Of a DNA stretch of 64,000 bases, positions 52,681 through 64,000 are shown one piece after another (the first letter of the stretch is position 1; each line of letters opens with the position of its first letter). The notes below the pieces were generated by a model. The model saw only the letters and a list, made by a program, of their open reading frames with translations, was not told the DNA's origin and searched no databases. Made by a program: the position numbers and the translations under genes. Location of the stretch: the NCBI GenBank assembly GCA_022494885.1, contig JAGVSM010003943.1, positions 248,001 through 312,000 on the forward strand, written 5' to 3'. The stretch is from Micrasema longulum. Its lineage: Eukaryota; Arthropoda; Insecta; Trichoptera; Brachycentridae.

Positions 52681-53522
52681 GGTGTGTTCATAAAATAACG
52701 GGATTTTTTTGATTTCGCGGGTTTGGAGAGTCTGATTGTCAAAAATTCATTTAATTATGTTGGTATACGTGACCCTGAAGTATGCTAAAATTTTCAGCTG
52801 TATTCATTGTTCACTTTGTCTGTGGCAGCCGGGATTTTTTTTAGCTTTTTTTTACACAAAATTTGATAAAAATTCTTTGATCCATTTTTTTTAACAAACG
52901 AAAATCGCTGAGCTCATAAAAACACGTCATACCTTAGCGGCTGCCACAGACAAAGTAAAAGAGTTGACTCAAAAGGTTTTTCTAATCAATGTGAACACGT
53001 ATATAAAACAAGAAATAAACGTGAAGTAAGACTACCATTTCGTAGGAAAACAAATACACAGAACTCGTTGATGCACCGAGCTGTACAGTTATATTATAAG
53101 GAAATACCGTTAGAAATAAGAGAGCAAAAAAATATTATTTCATTTAAATGTCAGTTAAAAAAAACATGTGTTTAGCAGATAAGTTAGTTTTCAAAAAGTA
53201 ATCTTATTCGTGTTAGGTTTATAGAAGTTTTCTTTTTAAGTGTACGTATACTGTTGAGAAATTTTAATAATTAGTAAATGTTTTAATAATAATTAGATAT
53301 AAGTTAATATTAAGACATTCATTTGTTCTGTTTGTACTATTTTAAGACAAAAAAAAAACAACGAATACCTAACCTAACCTAACCTTACCGGCTGCCACAG
53401 ACAAAGTAAACAACGAATACATATTTGAAGGCCATGTATACCAACACAATCAAAATATAATTGACAGTTGGACTCTCCAAACCCGCGAAATTAAAAAATT
53501 CACGATATTTTTTGAACACACC
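52681..53522. mobile_element. Foldback element with mariner-like ends
   Basis: The ends ggtgtgttcataaaataacg and tattttttgaacacacc are inverted. The arms run about 140 nt (52681-52832 and 53387-53522) and share atttcgcgggtttggagagt, gttggtatac and ctttgtctgtggcagccgg. The last block occurs a third time at 52936-52958. Between the arms, 52995-53177 encodes a reverse-transcriptase-tail-like peptide (LMHRAVQLYYKEIPLEIREQ). A (TTAGG)3-type tract (aacctaacctaacc, about 53370-53384) lies just inside the right arm. Confidence 0.75.
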
Positions 53523-53816
53523 CAGTATGCCAAATCCGCTCGCTTTCCCGCTTAAATTATACTTGCAGTAGCTCTTTCTATGGTGGTCCACGTTCTGCCA
53601 TAATCCCGTCTCTTTCCACTGTAAATACCGTTATTCAATATTTTTACTTCCAAGGGATTTAGATGGAATTTTTAAAGTTGATCCGAAATTGATGTGTCTG
53701 GTAGAAGTGGGCAAACATTGTGGAGTTTATGATTATTGAATTAGCGTGAAACACTCGCATTTTTAACAGCTGCTAAATTCAACAATATCTTGGTATTATA
53801 TCAGAGAATAAACTAA

Positions 53817-53965
53817 CTCCCAGCTGTACCAAAAAACGTTAGTTGAATAAAGTTTCAAATTAAATCATTTTTTCGTTCTCGTCAAAGTGGTTTTATGAAA
53901 AAATTAAAAGAAAATAATTCACTACGACAATTTCGACGAAGACGCAACAATTATTTTAATGCAAC
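53817..53965 (+). repeat. Dispersed repeat, copy 2
   Basis: It matches 47572-47720 in block order (gttgaataaagtttcaaatt; cgttctcgtcaaagtgg; tttcgacgaagacgc). Confidence 0.6.
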
Positions 53966-55339
53966 TGTTTCTTAATTAAATATGTCTTTAAAAATATTAT
54001 AATTGAATCGTATAAACAAATAGTTTTAATATATATGCCCAGGGTTTCTTTTTTCTTCCCTAAAATATCCTCTATCATTGTTGTAATATGTTATTGCCAA
54101 TAAAATAGCATTAAGTGGAGAACTTCGAATCTACGCTTTTGTACTATGTTCCCCATTATTAAAAGCTTTTCTACCTCGTGTTATTAGCATTTGACTACGA
54201 TGTCTGAAGCCCAAAGTGAGATTCCTGGCAAGGTTAATATGAAATGATTATTCATACCTGTTTCCACCAAAATATTTCATTAGTGAAACATTTTGTCGTT
54301 TTCTGTAGGTCTTGTTTGGTGTTCAATATTTAACTGACATATAGACTATGCAAATATCAGCACTGAAATTAGCACTGTTGCGATAAGATCCATTGATTAT
54401 CCCGATTCGATATGAGTTCATAAGAGTTATTTAGATATATGACATACTCGTATATGTAGGTCATAGTTGTCAAATGATACGCGATGAAGATTACTTTTAA
54501 CTCATAAGAGATTTATTTTACAAAATCACATATTCGTTAGGACGCTGTCGCCGTAGAAAAGAGAGCGATCTGTCTTGAGATATTTTTAATAATCTTTTAA
54601 CAGCGCCCTCTGTTCAGGCACATGACTCCCCTTTCAGCGGATTGCGATATAGCTAGGCTGCTGGCTATAGTCAGTTACGACACTTAGAATCAAATATGCG
54701 GCTTAACAGGTACTTTAATACTATATATGTTTTTTTTTAAATTCTTTTTTATCATCTTTATATGCATCCAGGGACTATCCGTAATATGTTAAATTGTTGG
54801 TTTTGAATATAAAATAAAATATATTCCTATATTGCTATTTGAAAATCAAAATTCAGCATCACTTAAAATGGAGATTCATACTTGTTTTTTTATTTTTTTA
54901 TAAACGATCGCGCTGCAGATACCTGAGGATTCATTTCGGTTTATAAATTTTCTGCTACCTCGAGTAAACTATTAGTGTAAATCAATTGCAGGGCCTCTGA
55001 CTTATCTCTTCACCCTGAAGTTAGTCAAGTACTCTTAATATTGAAGTGAGGGATGTGAGTTACATGGGTATAGAGGACTGGGAGGTACTATTTCCTAGTA
55101 CCAGCTCTAGGTATTCTCATCCCCTTGACTAAAAAGTGATGCAAATAATCGATTATCATAATCGAGCAATCGATAGCTAGTTGTTAACCTTAGAAATAAC
55201 CTATATTTTTTATTGCAAATGTTCATACATGATATGTGCAAAAATGTCGAGATCCGTGCAAAATGCAAAGCTTAGGCAAGCATTCACGAAAAAAGTAAGA
55301 ATTTTTCGCTGCGTAGGTTTTGACATGTTGAGCGAATAG

Positions 55340-55590
55340 ATAACAAAAAATGACAAGATGCAAAATTTGATGGATGTAGAAATCGCGGCTGATCGAGAAA
55401 GTTACGGCATGACCAAATCCAACAAATGCTTGAAAATTGATATGTCAAAAGTCATAATGATTGGTGGCATTAATGGAAAGACTTATGGATGCAGAGCAAG
55501 AGTGGTTTGCATGCAAATAAAAAGTGATGTAGCGTTCAATCTTTTTTACCTACCCCTACAGGGAAACTGCACGATGGAAAGTTGTTTATT
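55340..55590 (+). mobile_element. LINE reverse-transcriptase fragment
   Basis: The translation AADRESYGMTKSNKCLKIDM then SKVIMIGG resembles the S..YGL.IN..KTKVM motif downstream of the reverse-transcriptase active site. An RTE-like end follows at 55520-55580. Order and spacing are compatible with one internally deleted element. Confidence 0.55.
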
Positions 55591-55869
55591 TTGTAAATAA
55601 TGACAATTTGTAAATTTTTGCAGCTGTTTTCGTGAGTAATCACTTCAAAGACGCTCTCATTGTTCATAACCAAAACCGGCTTTGGGATAAGAGATGTCAA
55701 CTCATGTTTTTTGGTCAGAAACATCTAAACAAGTTTAAAGTATCCCTTACCGTTCATTTATAAATTGAGTCATTTTAACCAATGATGTAAGTTTTAAATA
55801 GACACGTTACAAGCGAGTAATAGATGCTATTTACATTCGGAGGTTCCTTGAAATGAATTCAGACCTTTA

Positions 55870-56250
55870 GTTTTGTTTTATTGATTATGAAAAAGCGTTT
55901 GATAGTCCGCACCGATCATCTCTCTGGAAAATTCACGATGTGTACGGAATTAATCCCAAGATAATTGCTGTTATAAAGGCGCTTCACGTAGACAGCAGTT
56001 GTATGGGAATCGGCAGCTCTTTGACCGTTTGATTCGGGGTCTTCACTGGAGTGAAGCAAGGCTGCGTCCTTGCACCGCTCTTATTGATGATATTGATAGA
56101 TTTCATCTTATGTAAATCAATGCCATGTAACCGAGGTATGAAGTTAACGCAGACGATGCTGTTCTTTTTTTAAAGTCTAGTCGTGATCTTCAGGAAATTG
56201 TTGACATACTGTAAGAAAATTCAGCTCGTCTGCGTCTTAATATTATTACA
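55870..56250 (+). mobile_element. LINE reverse-transcriptase fragment (fingers and palm)
   Basis: The translation FIDYEKAFDS-like (IDYEKAFDSPHR), then YGINPKIIAVIKALH and FTGVKQGCVLAPLLLMILID, is the conserved A-domain (DYEKAFD) and GVKQGC.L.P region of non-LTR reverse transcriptases. The YxDD box is not intact, and stops lie between the motifs. It is a dead copy. Confidence 0.85.
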
Positions 56251-56307
56251 AAAAGACCCAGATTATGAGCAACAAATCTCATCCCAACCCAGATCTTCGA
56301 AAAATCA

Positions 56308-56523
56308 TTGACATCATCATTCCTTTTGCGCACCTAATGGTGAATAGGGCACTGCGTGGGTACATTAATCGCGGCTTATCTCGATCATTTTTCTTGAGTC
56401 TATGAAATATTTTTGTGTAAACGCCCCGTTCAAAATAAATATTTCGTGTCAACCGTGTCGGGAATCGAACCCGAGGCCTCTTGCATGGTAGGCAAACGCG
56501 CTGACCACTATACCACGAGACCG
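56308..56523 (-). mobile_element. SINE family 2 (minus strand), well preserved head
   Basis: On + it ends gggaatcgaacccgaggcct, tgcatggtaggcaaacgcg and accactataccacgagacc, the reversed box B, loop and box A of a tRNA-like head. The 3' body lies at its left end. Confidence 0.85.
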
Positions 56524-57675
56524 ATAATATAATCAACCATCAAAAAACCATCCGAAATTATAAAATAGTATCGATTTAAAAATGACTCCGTTAGATGTTA
56601 ATTAATAGGCAACGATTAATTTTTTTACCCAGTTAAATATGACAATCGGTTATTCCATCGCCGAATCCGTACATCACTAGAATATTCGCAGTTCCCAGTA
56701 ATACTCGTACTAGCCGTGGGTTTCCGAACGACTGAAGAGCAATCACATAATGGTTCCCTTTCTGAGTATTTTTTCGCATTAGAAAAAAGTAGTTAGACAT
56801 AAGGGAAACATTTTGAATCCTATCCTGTACCCTTTAAAAACCAGAATATTTATGTAGGTTTACATGATATTTTATATGATATACATGTTTCTACGAACTG
56901 ATTCAAATTTGTCTCTATCGATTCAGTTAAAGAGGAAATATAATAAACGGTGAAACGTAATTAGTTCAGAAATAATCTTAAGATAATATTTCAATTATTA
57001 TTTATTAAAATTTTCAAGTACAATGAAAAAAGTACTTTGGCGGAGTTATTGTTCAAAGAAATATCTTCGACTGCAGAAATAATGTAGAACTATTTGTTCG
57101 ACTGGTCAAAAAAGAATTGGTCGAAAATTTGTACTAAAAAACGAAAATACACCATATGTTAAGTTTTTTGTTTAATAGTTCTTAATTTGAATTCTTACTG
57201 ATTTTGGTGCGTGCCACACCAGAGTATTGTTACTCTGGTGGGTACTAATAGATAGCACAAGGTCTATAATGTCTCTCTATTTCGTTCTCTCTCTAAGTCT
57301 TCGGTCGTCACGGAGCGCACTGAGCTTTAAAATAAATTGTATGCAGTCCACTATTATCAAGATCTTTTATTAAGTAAAGATCGCCGCCATATTTATTGAA
57401 TTGGCAACAACCACCACACACATTTTTCCACCATATATAAAAAAAACCTAATAAATTAAAAGTAACAGCTGTTTTTTTAATTTGGAGATAAGGCTTGCAC
57501 ATATTACCATTTTAAAAAGTGCATTATGTTATACACATTAAATGATGATGAATGTAGTATAAGGTAATGAGTTTGGAAGGAGAGAGATAGAGGAACCGAG
57601 GGATAAAATATATACAGTAAACAGTAAAATTTAGGTAGTTCGGGATTCTGGGGATATATAATAATGTTTCAGACG

Positions 57676-57920
57676 TTACTTGAAAGTGGCTAGAGAAGGT
57701 GCATTTTCTATATGAAGAGGTAGCTCATTCCAAAGTCTAGCAGCTTGAACGGAAAAGCAATAGCTGAAAAATGATGCGCTATGTCGAGGAATGGAAAATG
57801 TTCTCTCCCGAGAAGAGCAAAGCGAAAGACCACGATCAGAAAGGTAAATGAAATTCTCAGCAAGATATTTTGGAGCACAATTATTACTTGTACAGAGCAA
57901 AATGAGACGTAAAGATCCAT
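57676..57920 (-). mobile_element. LINE reverse-transcriptase tail (minus strand)
   Basis: The minus-strand frame reads SFFSYCFSVQAARLWNELPL and ENAPSLATFK, the C-terminal AARLWN.LP..I..APSL..FK pattern of CR1/Jockey elements. Confidence 0.8.
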
Positions 57921-58589
57921 AATGATGACATTTTATTTGTTGTATTTATCAGGAATTTGAATTGATGTTTATTTTATTTTATTTATTATTTATACTAAAT
58001 TTAAAGATATAGATTACACAAACATCACTCTGTCAAACATCATTATGTAACTTAGTAGACATTATAATAATAAATATGTACATCTCCCTTCCCCTCCTTA
58101 TCCTCTCTTCAAGCATTCTTGTCCTAATCCTGCCCAATTTACAATAACTTAATTATTGAAAATTATTTACGAGTACATGTAAATAACATTTATTTATTTA
58201 TTTCGTAATATATTTTCTTTACTAACTTTGTGGAAATCTGTTATTGGTTCCGAGTTTATACACTATATCTGTTTGTTTACTATAAATATGTATGTAGAAC
58301 TGTTGATTTCCCAAATAAAATAAAATACTGCGGCCCAAGCCAATTACAACAGTTATATGAAGAAACTCGTACAAGGAACTTAACAAAAATAATGTAAAAC
58401 TAAGTAGCAAAGACAAACAAGGGCAATTAAATAATGGTATGCAATTTATTCAAGAACGCAACCAACATAAAATAAGATCAACAGATAATTATATAACAAA
58501 TAACAGATCACAAACATCAACAGATAAAGAATTGAAGGAATATAGATGTTCAAATATGGGCAGAATTGTGAATGTTACAGTGTGTAAAG

Positions 58590-58690
58590 TGGCCACTTAA
58601 ACCTGTCAATGACAGGTCATAAGCCCTGTAGATGCCTTGACTTCTATATTACCTTTTCTAAAATGTTTTTTATCTCTGTTGTAATATGTT
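58590..58690 (-). repeat. Repeat family H fragment
   Basis: It reads agtgtgtaaagtggccactt, aatgacaggtcataagccct and gatgccttgacttctatatt, the reverse orientation of 62030-62110. Confidence 0.75.
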
Positions 58691-58850
58691 ATTAAAATAA
58701 GACTTTGAGCTTACCCATGCCAATCCATCTTCATCGCACACTGTGTTTATATAGATCTACGAAAAGCAGGAAGTACTATCTCAAAGAATTCCAGTTTGTG
58801 TGACGTTAATATTCCAGGTTTATATCAAATAGCTATTTTTTTTATTTACT

Positions 58851-59014
58851 TGCACCACAACAGGCTAAGAGGCCCAATCACAGTGGTGAATCACAGCACA
58901 GGTCACCCAGGCTTGAGAAAAATCACATACATTTTTTGTGTTTTCAGCGGGAGTCGTACCTAGAACCTTTCATGTGTGAGTCAAGTGCTTTAGCTATTAG
59001 ACTACGGGGCCGCC
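58851..59014 (-). mobile_element. tRNA-derived SINE, family 1 (minus strand, diverged)
   Basis: On + it starts tgcaccacaacaggctaaga and ends attagactacggggccgcc. The box B region is mutated (gcgggagtcgtacctagaac), so this copy is older than that at 44884. Confidence 0.8.
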
Positions 59015-59564
59015 AAGAGGATTAAAGTGTATACCAGTTTATGATTCATCAAATACCTTGTGAAATACCACAGCCATTATATTTTTTTTTATGTAAATAT
59101 TTGAATCAACCACAAATTCACTATTTATAGGAATTCTTCGAAATAAAAATTAATGATGGAAAAACGTATCGTACTTTTAGATAATATGGCACTTAATGCT
59201 GTCATAAATATTAGTTGTTTTTGTCATGTTTGGTGTAGATATAGAGAAAATAAAATAAATAACAAAACTTTACCTAAAATGTGAGAAAATTCGAAAGGGG
59301 TTTCCCCCAGTGTCACCTATCACTATTACAAATCACTTAAATGCTCTAGGTTGACTATACCGTGACGTTATGTTCTGTTTTTTATGGGACTTCGAAATTT
59401 ACAAAATAATAACGCAACATTAAATGCGTCATTTAGTATATTTTTTTTTAAATAAAAGTTTTTTTTCTGAATTCAGAAATTCAAAGTTTTATATGAACCT
59501 GCAACATTTCACTGTTCCTGAAATTGTACCCGAAACGTAAGAATTATCGCCTTAACTTCCTGCA

Positions 59565-60110
59565 AAACACCGTCTAGATGATTGTGCAGATGTATGTTAT
59601 CCAGATGCTAACTCTAAATTGCTTGATAAGTTGGAACGATTCTAAAATGTTTGTATACGTTTTATCTTCAACCTTCGCAAATTCGACCACATAGCCGAAT
59701 ATCGCACGCAACTACACTAACTCAGTATCTGGCATAGAAGTAACATTCACATTTTATCACTTATTCACAATATTTTAAATAATCCCACTTCGCCTGTTTA
59801 TCTGAGAGAGCTCTTCCAATCTCTATCACAGCATGGGCTAACTCTTTGTTCTAGTAACGAGAGAACCCTTTTAATACCCTTTCACCGCTCTAATTTGTTT
59901 GCCTTCTCTTTCACAGTAGTAGCTAATCGATTATGGAATAATCTACCCACTAATGTTAGAGACGCCCCATCTTTATTTACATTTAGATCAATATTGAAAT
60001 GTCACTATCTAAATATTTGAGTTGTTCCTTTCTTCTTCTTATTTCCTTCCCATCTCCTCTCCTCTCTTCATAGTATAGTGTAAATTTTTGTTTTTAATTT
60101 TACAGAAAAT
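59565..60110 (+). mobile_element. CR1/Jockey LINE 3' end
   Basis: Translated blocks are LLDKLERF, CIRFIFNLRKFDHIAEYRTQ, HILSLIHNIL, LCSSNERTLLIPFHRSNLFA and ANRLWNNLPTNVRDAPSLFT, then a stop after CHYLNI. The tail is interrupted after about 60110 by a SINE, and a duplicate of the last 200 bases follows at 60425. Confidence 0.88.
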
Positions 60111-60114
60111 TGTC

Positions 60115-60378
60115 GGCCTCGTGTTGTAATTGCCATCGCGTTAGCCTGCCATGCAAGAGGTCTCGGGTTCGATTCCCGGCATGGTTGATGTGAAATATTT
60201 ATTTAAAAGGGTGTTTTCACAATAGAGTATTTCATACTCCTTGGACTGGTACCTGAAGCGTAAGACTGATCACCTTACCTTCATGTAACAAAAATGATCA
60301 AGATACGTTGCGATTGGTGTACCAATGCAGTGCCCTATGCACCATTAGGTGCGGAAAGGGAACGATGATGATAAAATT
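60115..60378 (+). mobile_element. SINE family 2 (best copy)
   Basis: Head gcctcgtgttgtaattgcca, loop tgccatgcaagaggtctcgg, box B gggttcgattcccggca, body with ctggtacctgaagcgtaaga and agtgccctatgcaccattag, and tail gatgatgat. Confidence 0.88.
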
Positions 60379-60424
60379 TTAAGATTCAGTATAACTCCTT
60401 AGAATATGTCCATGTACTTGTAAT

Positions 60425-60880
60425 TTTATCACAGCATGGGCAAACTCTTCGTTCTAGTAACGAGAGAACACTTTCAATAGCCCTTCACCTCTCTATTTTT
60501 TTGCCTCCTTTTTCACAGTATTAGCTGATCGACTATGGAATAATCTACCCACTAATATCAGAGACGCTCCTTCTTTATTTACTTTCAAAGCACGTATGAA
60601 ATGTCACTTTCTGAATATTTAAGATTTTCCCTTTCTCCCTCTTTCCTTCCCTCTTTACCCACTCCTCTCTTCATAATATAGTGTATATATTTAGTTAATT
60701 TTTAATTCTTGAACAATAAATTATTGATAAACTAACAATATGTTCATATACCACTGATTTTCTCAAATTAAATGGTTTGGGTAAGTAAGAAGAAATTGCC
60801 TTAAGTCAATATGCCCGCCCTTATGCGTGTATGTAAACTGTATTTGAATATAACGTGATTAAATAAATAAATAAATCTAG
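60425..60880 (+). mobile_element. LINE 3' end, partial second copy
   Basis: It starts tttatcacagcatgggcaaa and repeats 59825-60060 with changes. It continues to a 3' UTR ending ttgccttaagtcaatatgcc and aaataaataaataaat. Confidence 0.85.
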
Positions 60881-61318
60881 ATACACTGCATGTATTTTTC
60901 CTACATACACTGCAGTGACCCATGCACCATCAAGATTTGTCATTGATGCTGATGATAAGAAAAAGGCAGTATGCAACGCCACCCGATTAAAACAAAGTTT
61001 TGGTTAATGTTTTTCTACTTTCTTTGTCAAAGACTTTTCAAAATTATGGTTACTATGCCGACGTAACTTTTGTACGCGCCAAATTCCAGTCTGCACTAAA
61101 TTACCCCGTCGTGTTCGCCCTGGCACCTCGTATTTCCGCTCAAGTCTGTGCCCAAAAAAAAAAATTCACTGCACCAAATAGGGAGCTGGGATTAGCCACT
61201 TTTTCTTTTATATCTGCTTGCTAGAATTAATTGCCTGTTTCATTTTATCGCCGAATAGATGTATTGCGTTTCGTATAACTTGTAATTGAGTTCTGGGCCG
61301 CGATTATGAACGCTATCG

Positions 61319-61695
61319 TTATTTTATTTTATTTTTATTTTATTTATTTATTTAAACGCCTTTTAGTCTTTTACTTGTTTTACATACATATATACAAATA
61401 AAGACAGACATGTATTTTACAAAGAAGTAGCAAAAAATGTATGAATGATTTTTAGAAGAAAAAGAAAAATATCAAAAATATCATCGTTACATATTTGTAT
61501 AAAAGTGGAAAGAACAGAAGTGCATTTTTAAATATGAAGACAGATCTGCATTTTACACAAAGAAAGAAGCAAAAATAAAAATGAATTAAGTAGAGAAAGA
61601 TAAATAAAAACGAAATAAAAAATAAAATAAAAATCATATTAGTAAAAAATATATGCGGATACATAATATTACACACATATATTGTAGTGGAGAAC
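61319..61695 (-). mobile_element. Probable retroelement insertion, AAAT-tailed (minus strand)
   Basis: It starts on + with ttattttattttatttttat, a reversed AAAT tail, and is AT-rich throughout. The flanks (gattatgaacgctatc and catatcgagacggtata) lie side by side at 27060-27100, which looks like the empty site. Confidence 0.55.
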
Positions 61696-62029
61696 AGTAC
61701 ATATCGAGACGGTATAAACTAAAATTGATATTTATGTACGAAAATGTGTATATTTGTATGAAAATGTAGTAACCTGTAACATTACACGTTTAGAAAAAAA
61801 AATGTATACATATTCTATTTTTCATACACAAAACTTAATTTTACTTTGCAGATAAATGTTAACTTCCTAAGTAAAATGTAAAATGAAAGGCAATTGTTTA
61901 TTTGAAAGCGAACAAAAAATTAACAATAATTTATTCCGTATCATGAATATAAATTAAATTTAAAAGAAAAATAATGTTTTTTTATTAACATATTGCAACC
62001 AATATAAAAAGCATTTTAGAGAAGGTAAT

Positions 62030-62270
62030 GTAGAAGTCTAGGCATCTACAGGACTTATGATCTGTCATTGGCTGATTTAAGTGGCCACTTTACACACTGT
62101 GTAACATGCACCATTCTGTTAAGATCTATATATCTATGTTCCTCTATTGTATTCCAAGAATTCTATTAAACCTTCTCTGTTCTTCATCTCTGTTGTAATA
62201 TGTTTATATTAATAGCTCTCCAGGGAGTTGAATCCAGTCCTTGTCCACAAAAATTTGGATAAACGCAAAA
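62030..62270 (+). repeat. Repeat family H
   Basis: Blocks gaagtctaggcatctacagg, cttatgatctgtcattggct, gtggccactttacacactgt and cagggagttgaatccagtcc are as in 23750-23930 but diverged. Confidence 0.8.
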
Positions 62271-62939
62271 TATTGTTAATATTTTTTGTTTTATTTTATA
62301 TGCTTAATGCAGGGGTGCTATTCTGAATCTTCTCTACCTCCTTAGAGAGTGATTAACTAGTGGATTCTTAGTTATTGCATGGGACGACACTTTGATTCAC
62401 ATTTTGTATTAACACGTAAAACAAAACATAATGATTTTCATTTTGAATATTATTGCGACTTTAAGCATTCCTTAAAACACTTAATTAGGTTGAATAACAG
62501 TTTTATACATCATTTGACGTTTAATTATCGGTGTGGCCATATATGAAGCAAAGCGTAGTCGCATGCAAAAAATGAAAATCCCCAAATTATCCACTTTTTA
62601 GCGGGTAGAGAAGATTCTGAATATCACCCCTTAACGCATATTTACGTTCTAAATACACGCCATCAGAGCGATCTCTTCGTCTAGAATACCAGCGCTGATG
62701 AGCAGTAAATTATTGATAAACTTCGGGAATGTGATATATCATGCAATGTTTAAAATTATTCAGAATATTATAAATCGAATTTAGTTCTTGAAATACTTGC
62801 ATTTTTTCTTCCATGTGTTGATTTTTGTGAAGTTACAGAGCTGATACTTTTATTAAGGTAAAAATCGTGTTACCGTTTTATTTCAGCATCAGTCTAGTAA
62901 GTGTGAAGGATTGAAGAAAAATGTGTGTTCAAACATAGG

Positions 62940-63520
62940 CTGCGTGGTGAATGTTACAGTGTGAAATGTGGCCACTTAAACCTGACTACAACAGTTCATG
63001 AATCCAGTAAATGCGTAGACTTTTACTTAAATTTTCTTAGGGGATTCTGACCTGTCGTTGGCTGGTTTAAGTGGCCACTTTACACACTGCGTAATATTCA
63101 CCATTCTGCCTATGTTAAAACAACCACATTCCCTTAACTCTTCCACCTATAAAAGAAGAAGTATAAAAATTTGAAAATTATTTTCTTGCGTTGCCTAGTA
63201 GATGAATTGGTTCAGCCGGATGAATCTCACCCACATGATAAAGGTTTCAGATATTTTACTTCACAAAAGTCAACAAATGGAAGGGTTGAGGGGATGTGGT
63301 TGTTAAAAGATAGGCAGAATAGTGAATGTTACACAGTGTGTAAAGTGGCCACTTAAACCAACTAATGACAGGTCATAAGCCCTGTAAATGCCTAGGTTTC
63401 CATATTCCCTTCTCAAAATGTTTTCCCTCTGTTGCGACAAATTTAGATTTGAATTACTTACTAGGGAGGAAATCCAACCAGTCTGCAAAACATTTGGACA
63501 CACTCAAAACATTGTTGTTT
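62940..63520. repeat. Repeat family H, long inverted arrangement
   Basis: 63040-63115 (ggctggtttaagtggccact) and 63305-63380 (reverse complement) face each other around a 190-nt middle shared with 23930-24110. The outer part at 63400-63510 (ttctcaaaatgttttccctc; gaggaaatccaaccagtctg) completes the element. A further truncated piece precedes it at 62940-63020. Confidence 0.8.
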
Positions 63521-63671
63521 TTTTTTATACACTTGTATAAATAACATTAATTTTTACTAATTTCGAGGTTACTACCTCATCATCACGACTTAATCATTTG
63601 CATTGTATTATAAAATATTGTAAGAAAGGAACGAAATAATTAAAGAAAGAAAGAGAAGGAAGAGAATAAGA

Positions 63672-63835
63672 ATTATTATCATTCCCCTTTCGCGCACCTA
63701 ACGGCGTACAGGGCACTGCATTGGTACACCAATCGCAGATTATCTTGATCATTTTTGTTACATTAAGGCAAGATAATCAGTGTTACGCTTCACGTACCAG
63801 TAGACTTTGAAACATTATAGTGTAAAAATACATAT
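63672..63835 (-). mobile_element. SINE family 2, 3' body only (minus strand)
   Basis: On + it reads attatcattcccctttcgcg, cacctaacggcg, cactgcattggtacaccaat, then tcagtgttacgcttcacgta, the reverse of 60250-60375. Confidence 0.8.
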
Positions 63836-63894
63836 AAATAAAAACGTAATTATTTTTAGAAGACTCTGAATTTAATTTAATTTCAATATATTGC

Positions 63895-64000
63895 AGCAGA
63901 GATGAAGAACACTGTCAAAAAGGGAATATAAAAGTTTAGGCATTACATGGCTTATGATCTGTCATTGGCTGGTTTAAGTGGCCACTTTACACACTTTGTT
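63895..64000 (+). repeat. Repeat family H, cut by window end
   Basis: Blocks gcagagatgaagaacactg, gtttaggcattacatggctt and ggtttaagtggccactttac match the family. It continues past the window. Confidence 0.8.

Larger units (their letters stand above)
38636..64000 (+). other. Start of a very large intron (25 kb and open)
   Basis: No further exon could be joined in phase up to the window end. The interval is filled with the repeats listed here. Stretches without anything I recognise are 40220-40970, 41750-42220, 43770-44880, 45070-46240, 46740-47060, 48600-49190, 50470-50880, 53970-55250, 56530-57660, 57960-58320, 59020-59560 and 62280-62930. The direction of the gene and the open phase make intron the most likely reading. 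Confidence 0.75.

Noticed and set aside
53366..53386. Interstitial telomere array
   Set aside because: Only about three TTAGG units; too short for more than a note.
57210..57245. Small hairpin ccagagtattgttactctgg as a regulatory site or terminator
   Set aside because: A single short palindrome in AT-rich intron; expected by chance in 64 kb.
1..64000. CRISPR array, operon or prokaryotic signals
   Set aside because: The window is clearly eukaryotic (spliced gene, SINEs, LINEs). The only regular tandem array (42.8-43.3 kb) has no spacers.

Overview
The window carries one host gene, on the + strand. It is the central part of an arthropod dystrophin gene (Dys). I can chain 28 coding exons between 1217 and 38635. 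Every junction has AG/GT borders and every phase is compatible, giving about 2,877 codons with no stop and no frameshift. The first exon here ends the second calponin-homology (CH) domain of the actin-binding region, so the 5' part of the gene lies upstream of the window. The last exon ends in phase 1 with a good donor, so the WW, EF-hand and ZZ part lies beyond base 64000.

Organism: an insect, most likely a moth or butterfly. The gene is an arthropod-type dystrophin and the introns are AT-rich. Many tRNA-derived SINEs are present, with LINE 3' ends that finish in AAAT runs. There is a lepidopteran-type dispersed repeat at 33995-34775, ending in an 'acgcgagcgaagccgcggg'-like tail, and a short TTAGG tract. 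The order-level call rests on repeat style and is an inference.

Layout: 1-1216 is intron with a SINE and one unexplained minus-strand ORF. 1217-4668 encodes the end of CH2, hinge 1 and spectrin repeats 1-2. 5633-8646 encodes the repeat-3 region, a hinge-2-like segment and further repeats. 9610-17500 holds more rod exons split by 0.7-2 kb introns. 19427-21794 encodes about 730 residues of non-spectrin, Ser/Pro/acid-rich sequence. 21878-24641 returns to spectrin repeats in a compact cluster of exons. 24642-33820 is a 9.2-kb intron full of repeats, containing a possible internal promoter near 32.3-32.8 kb. 33821-38635 holds three more exons, the last remarkably GC- and CpG-rich. 38636-64000 is the start of one very large intron built of SINEs, LINE tails, hairpin MITEs, a tandem-repeat element and foldback elements.

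Function: dystrophin links cortical actin to the dystroglycan complex at the membrane. The exons here build the long flexible rod. I found no operon, CRISPR array, functional tRNA or rRNA gene, and no second gene I can name. The points most worth following are the disordered rod insert, the CpG-rich exon, the candidate alternative first exon, and the nested repeats that lie next to splice sites.
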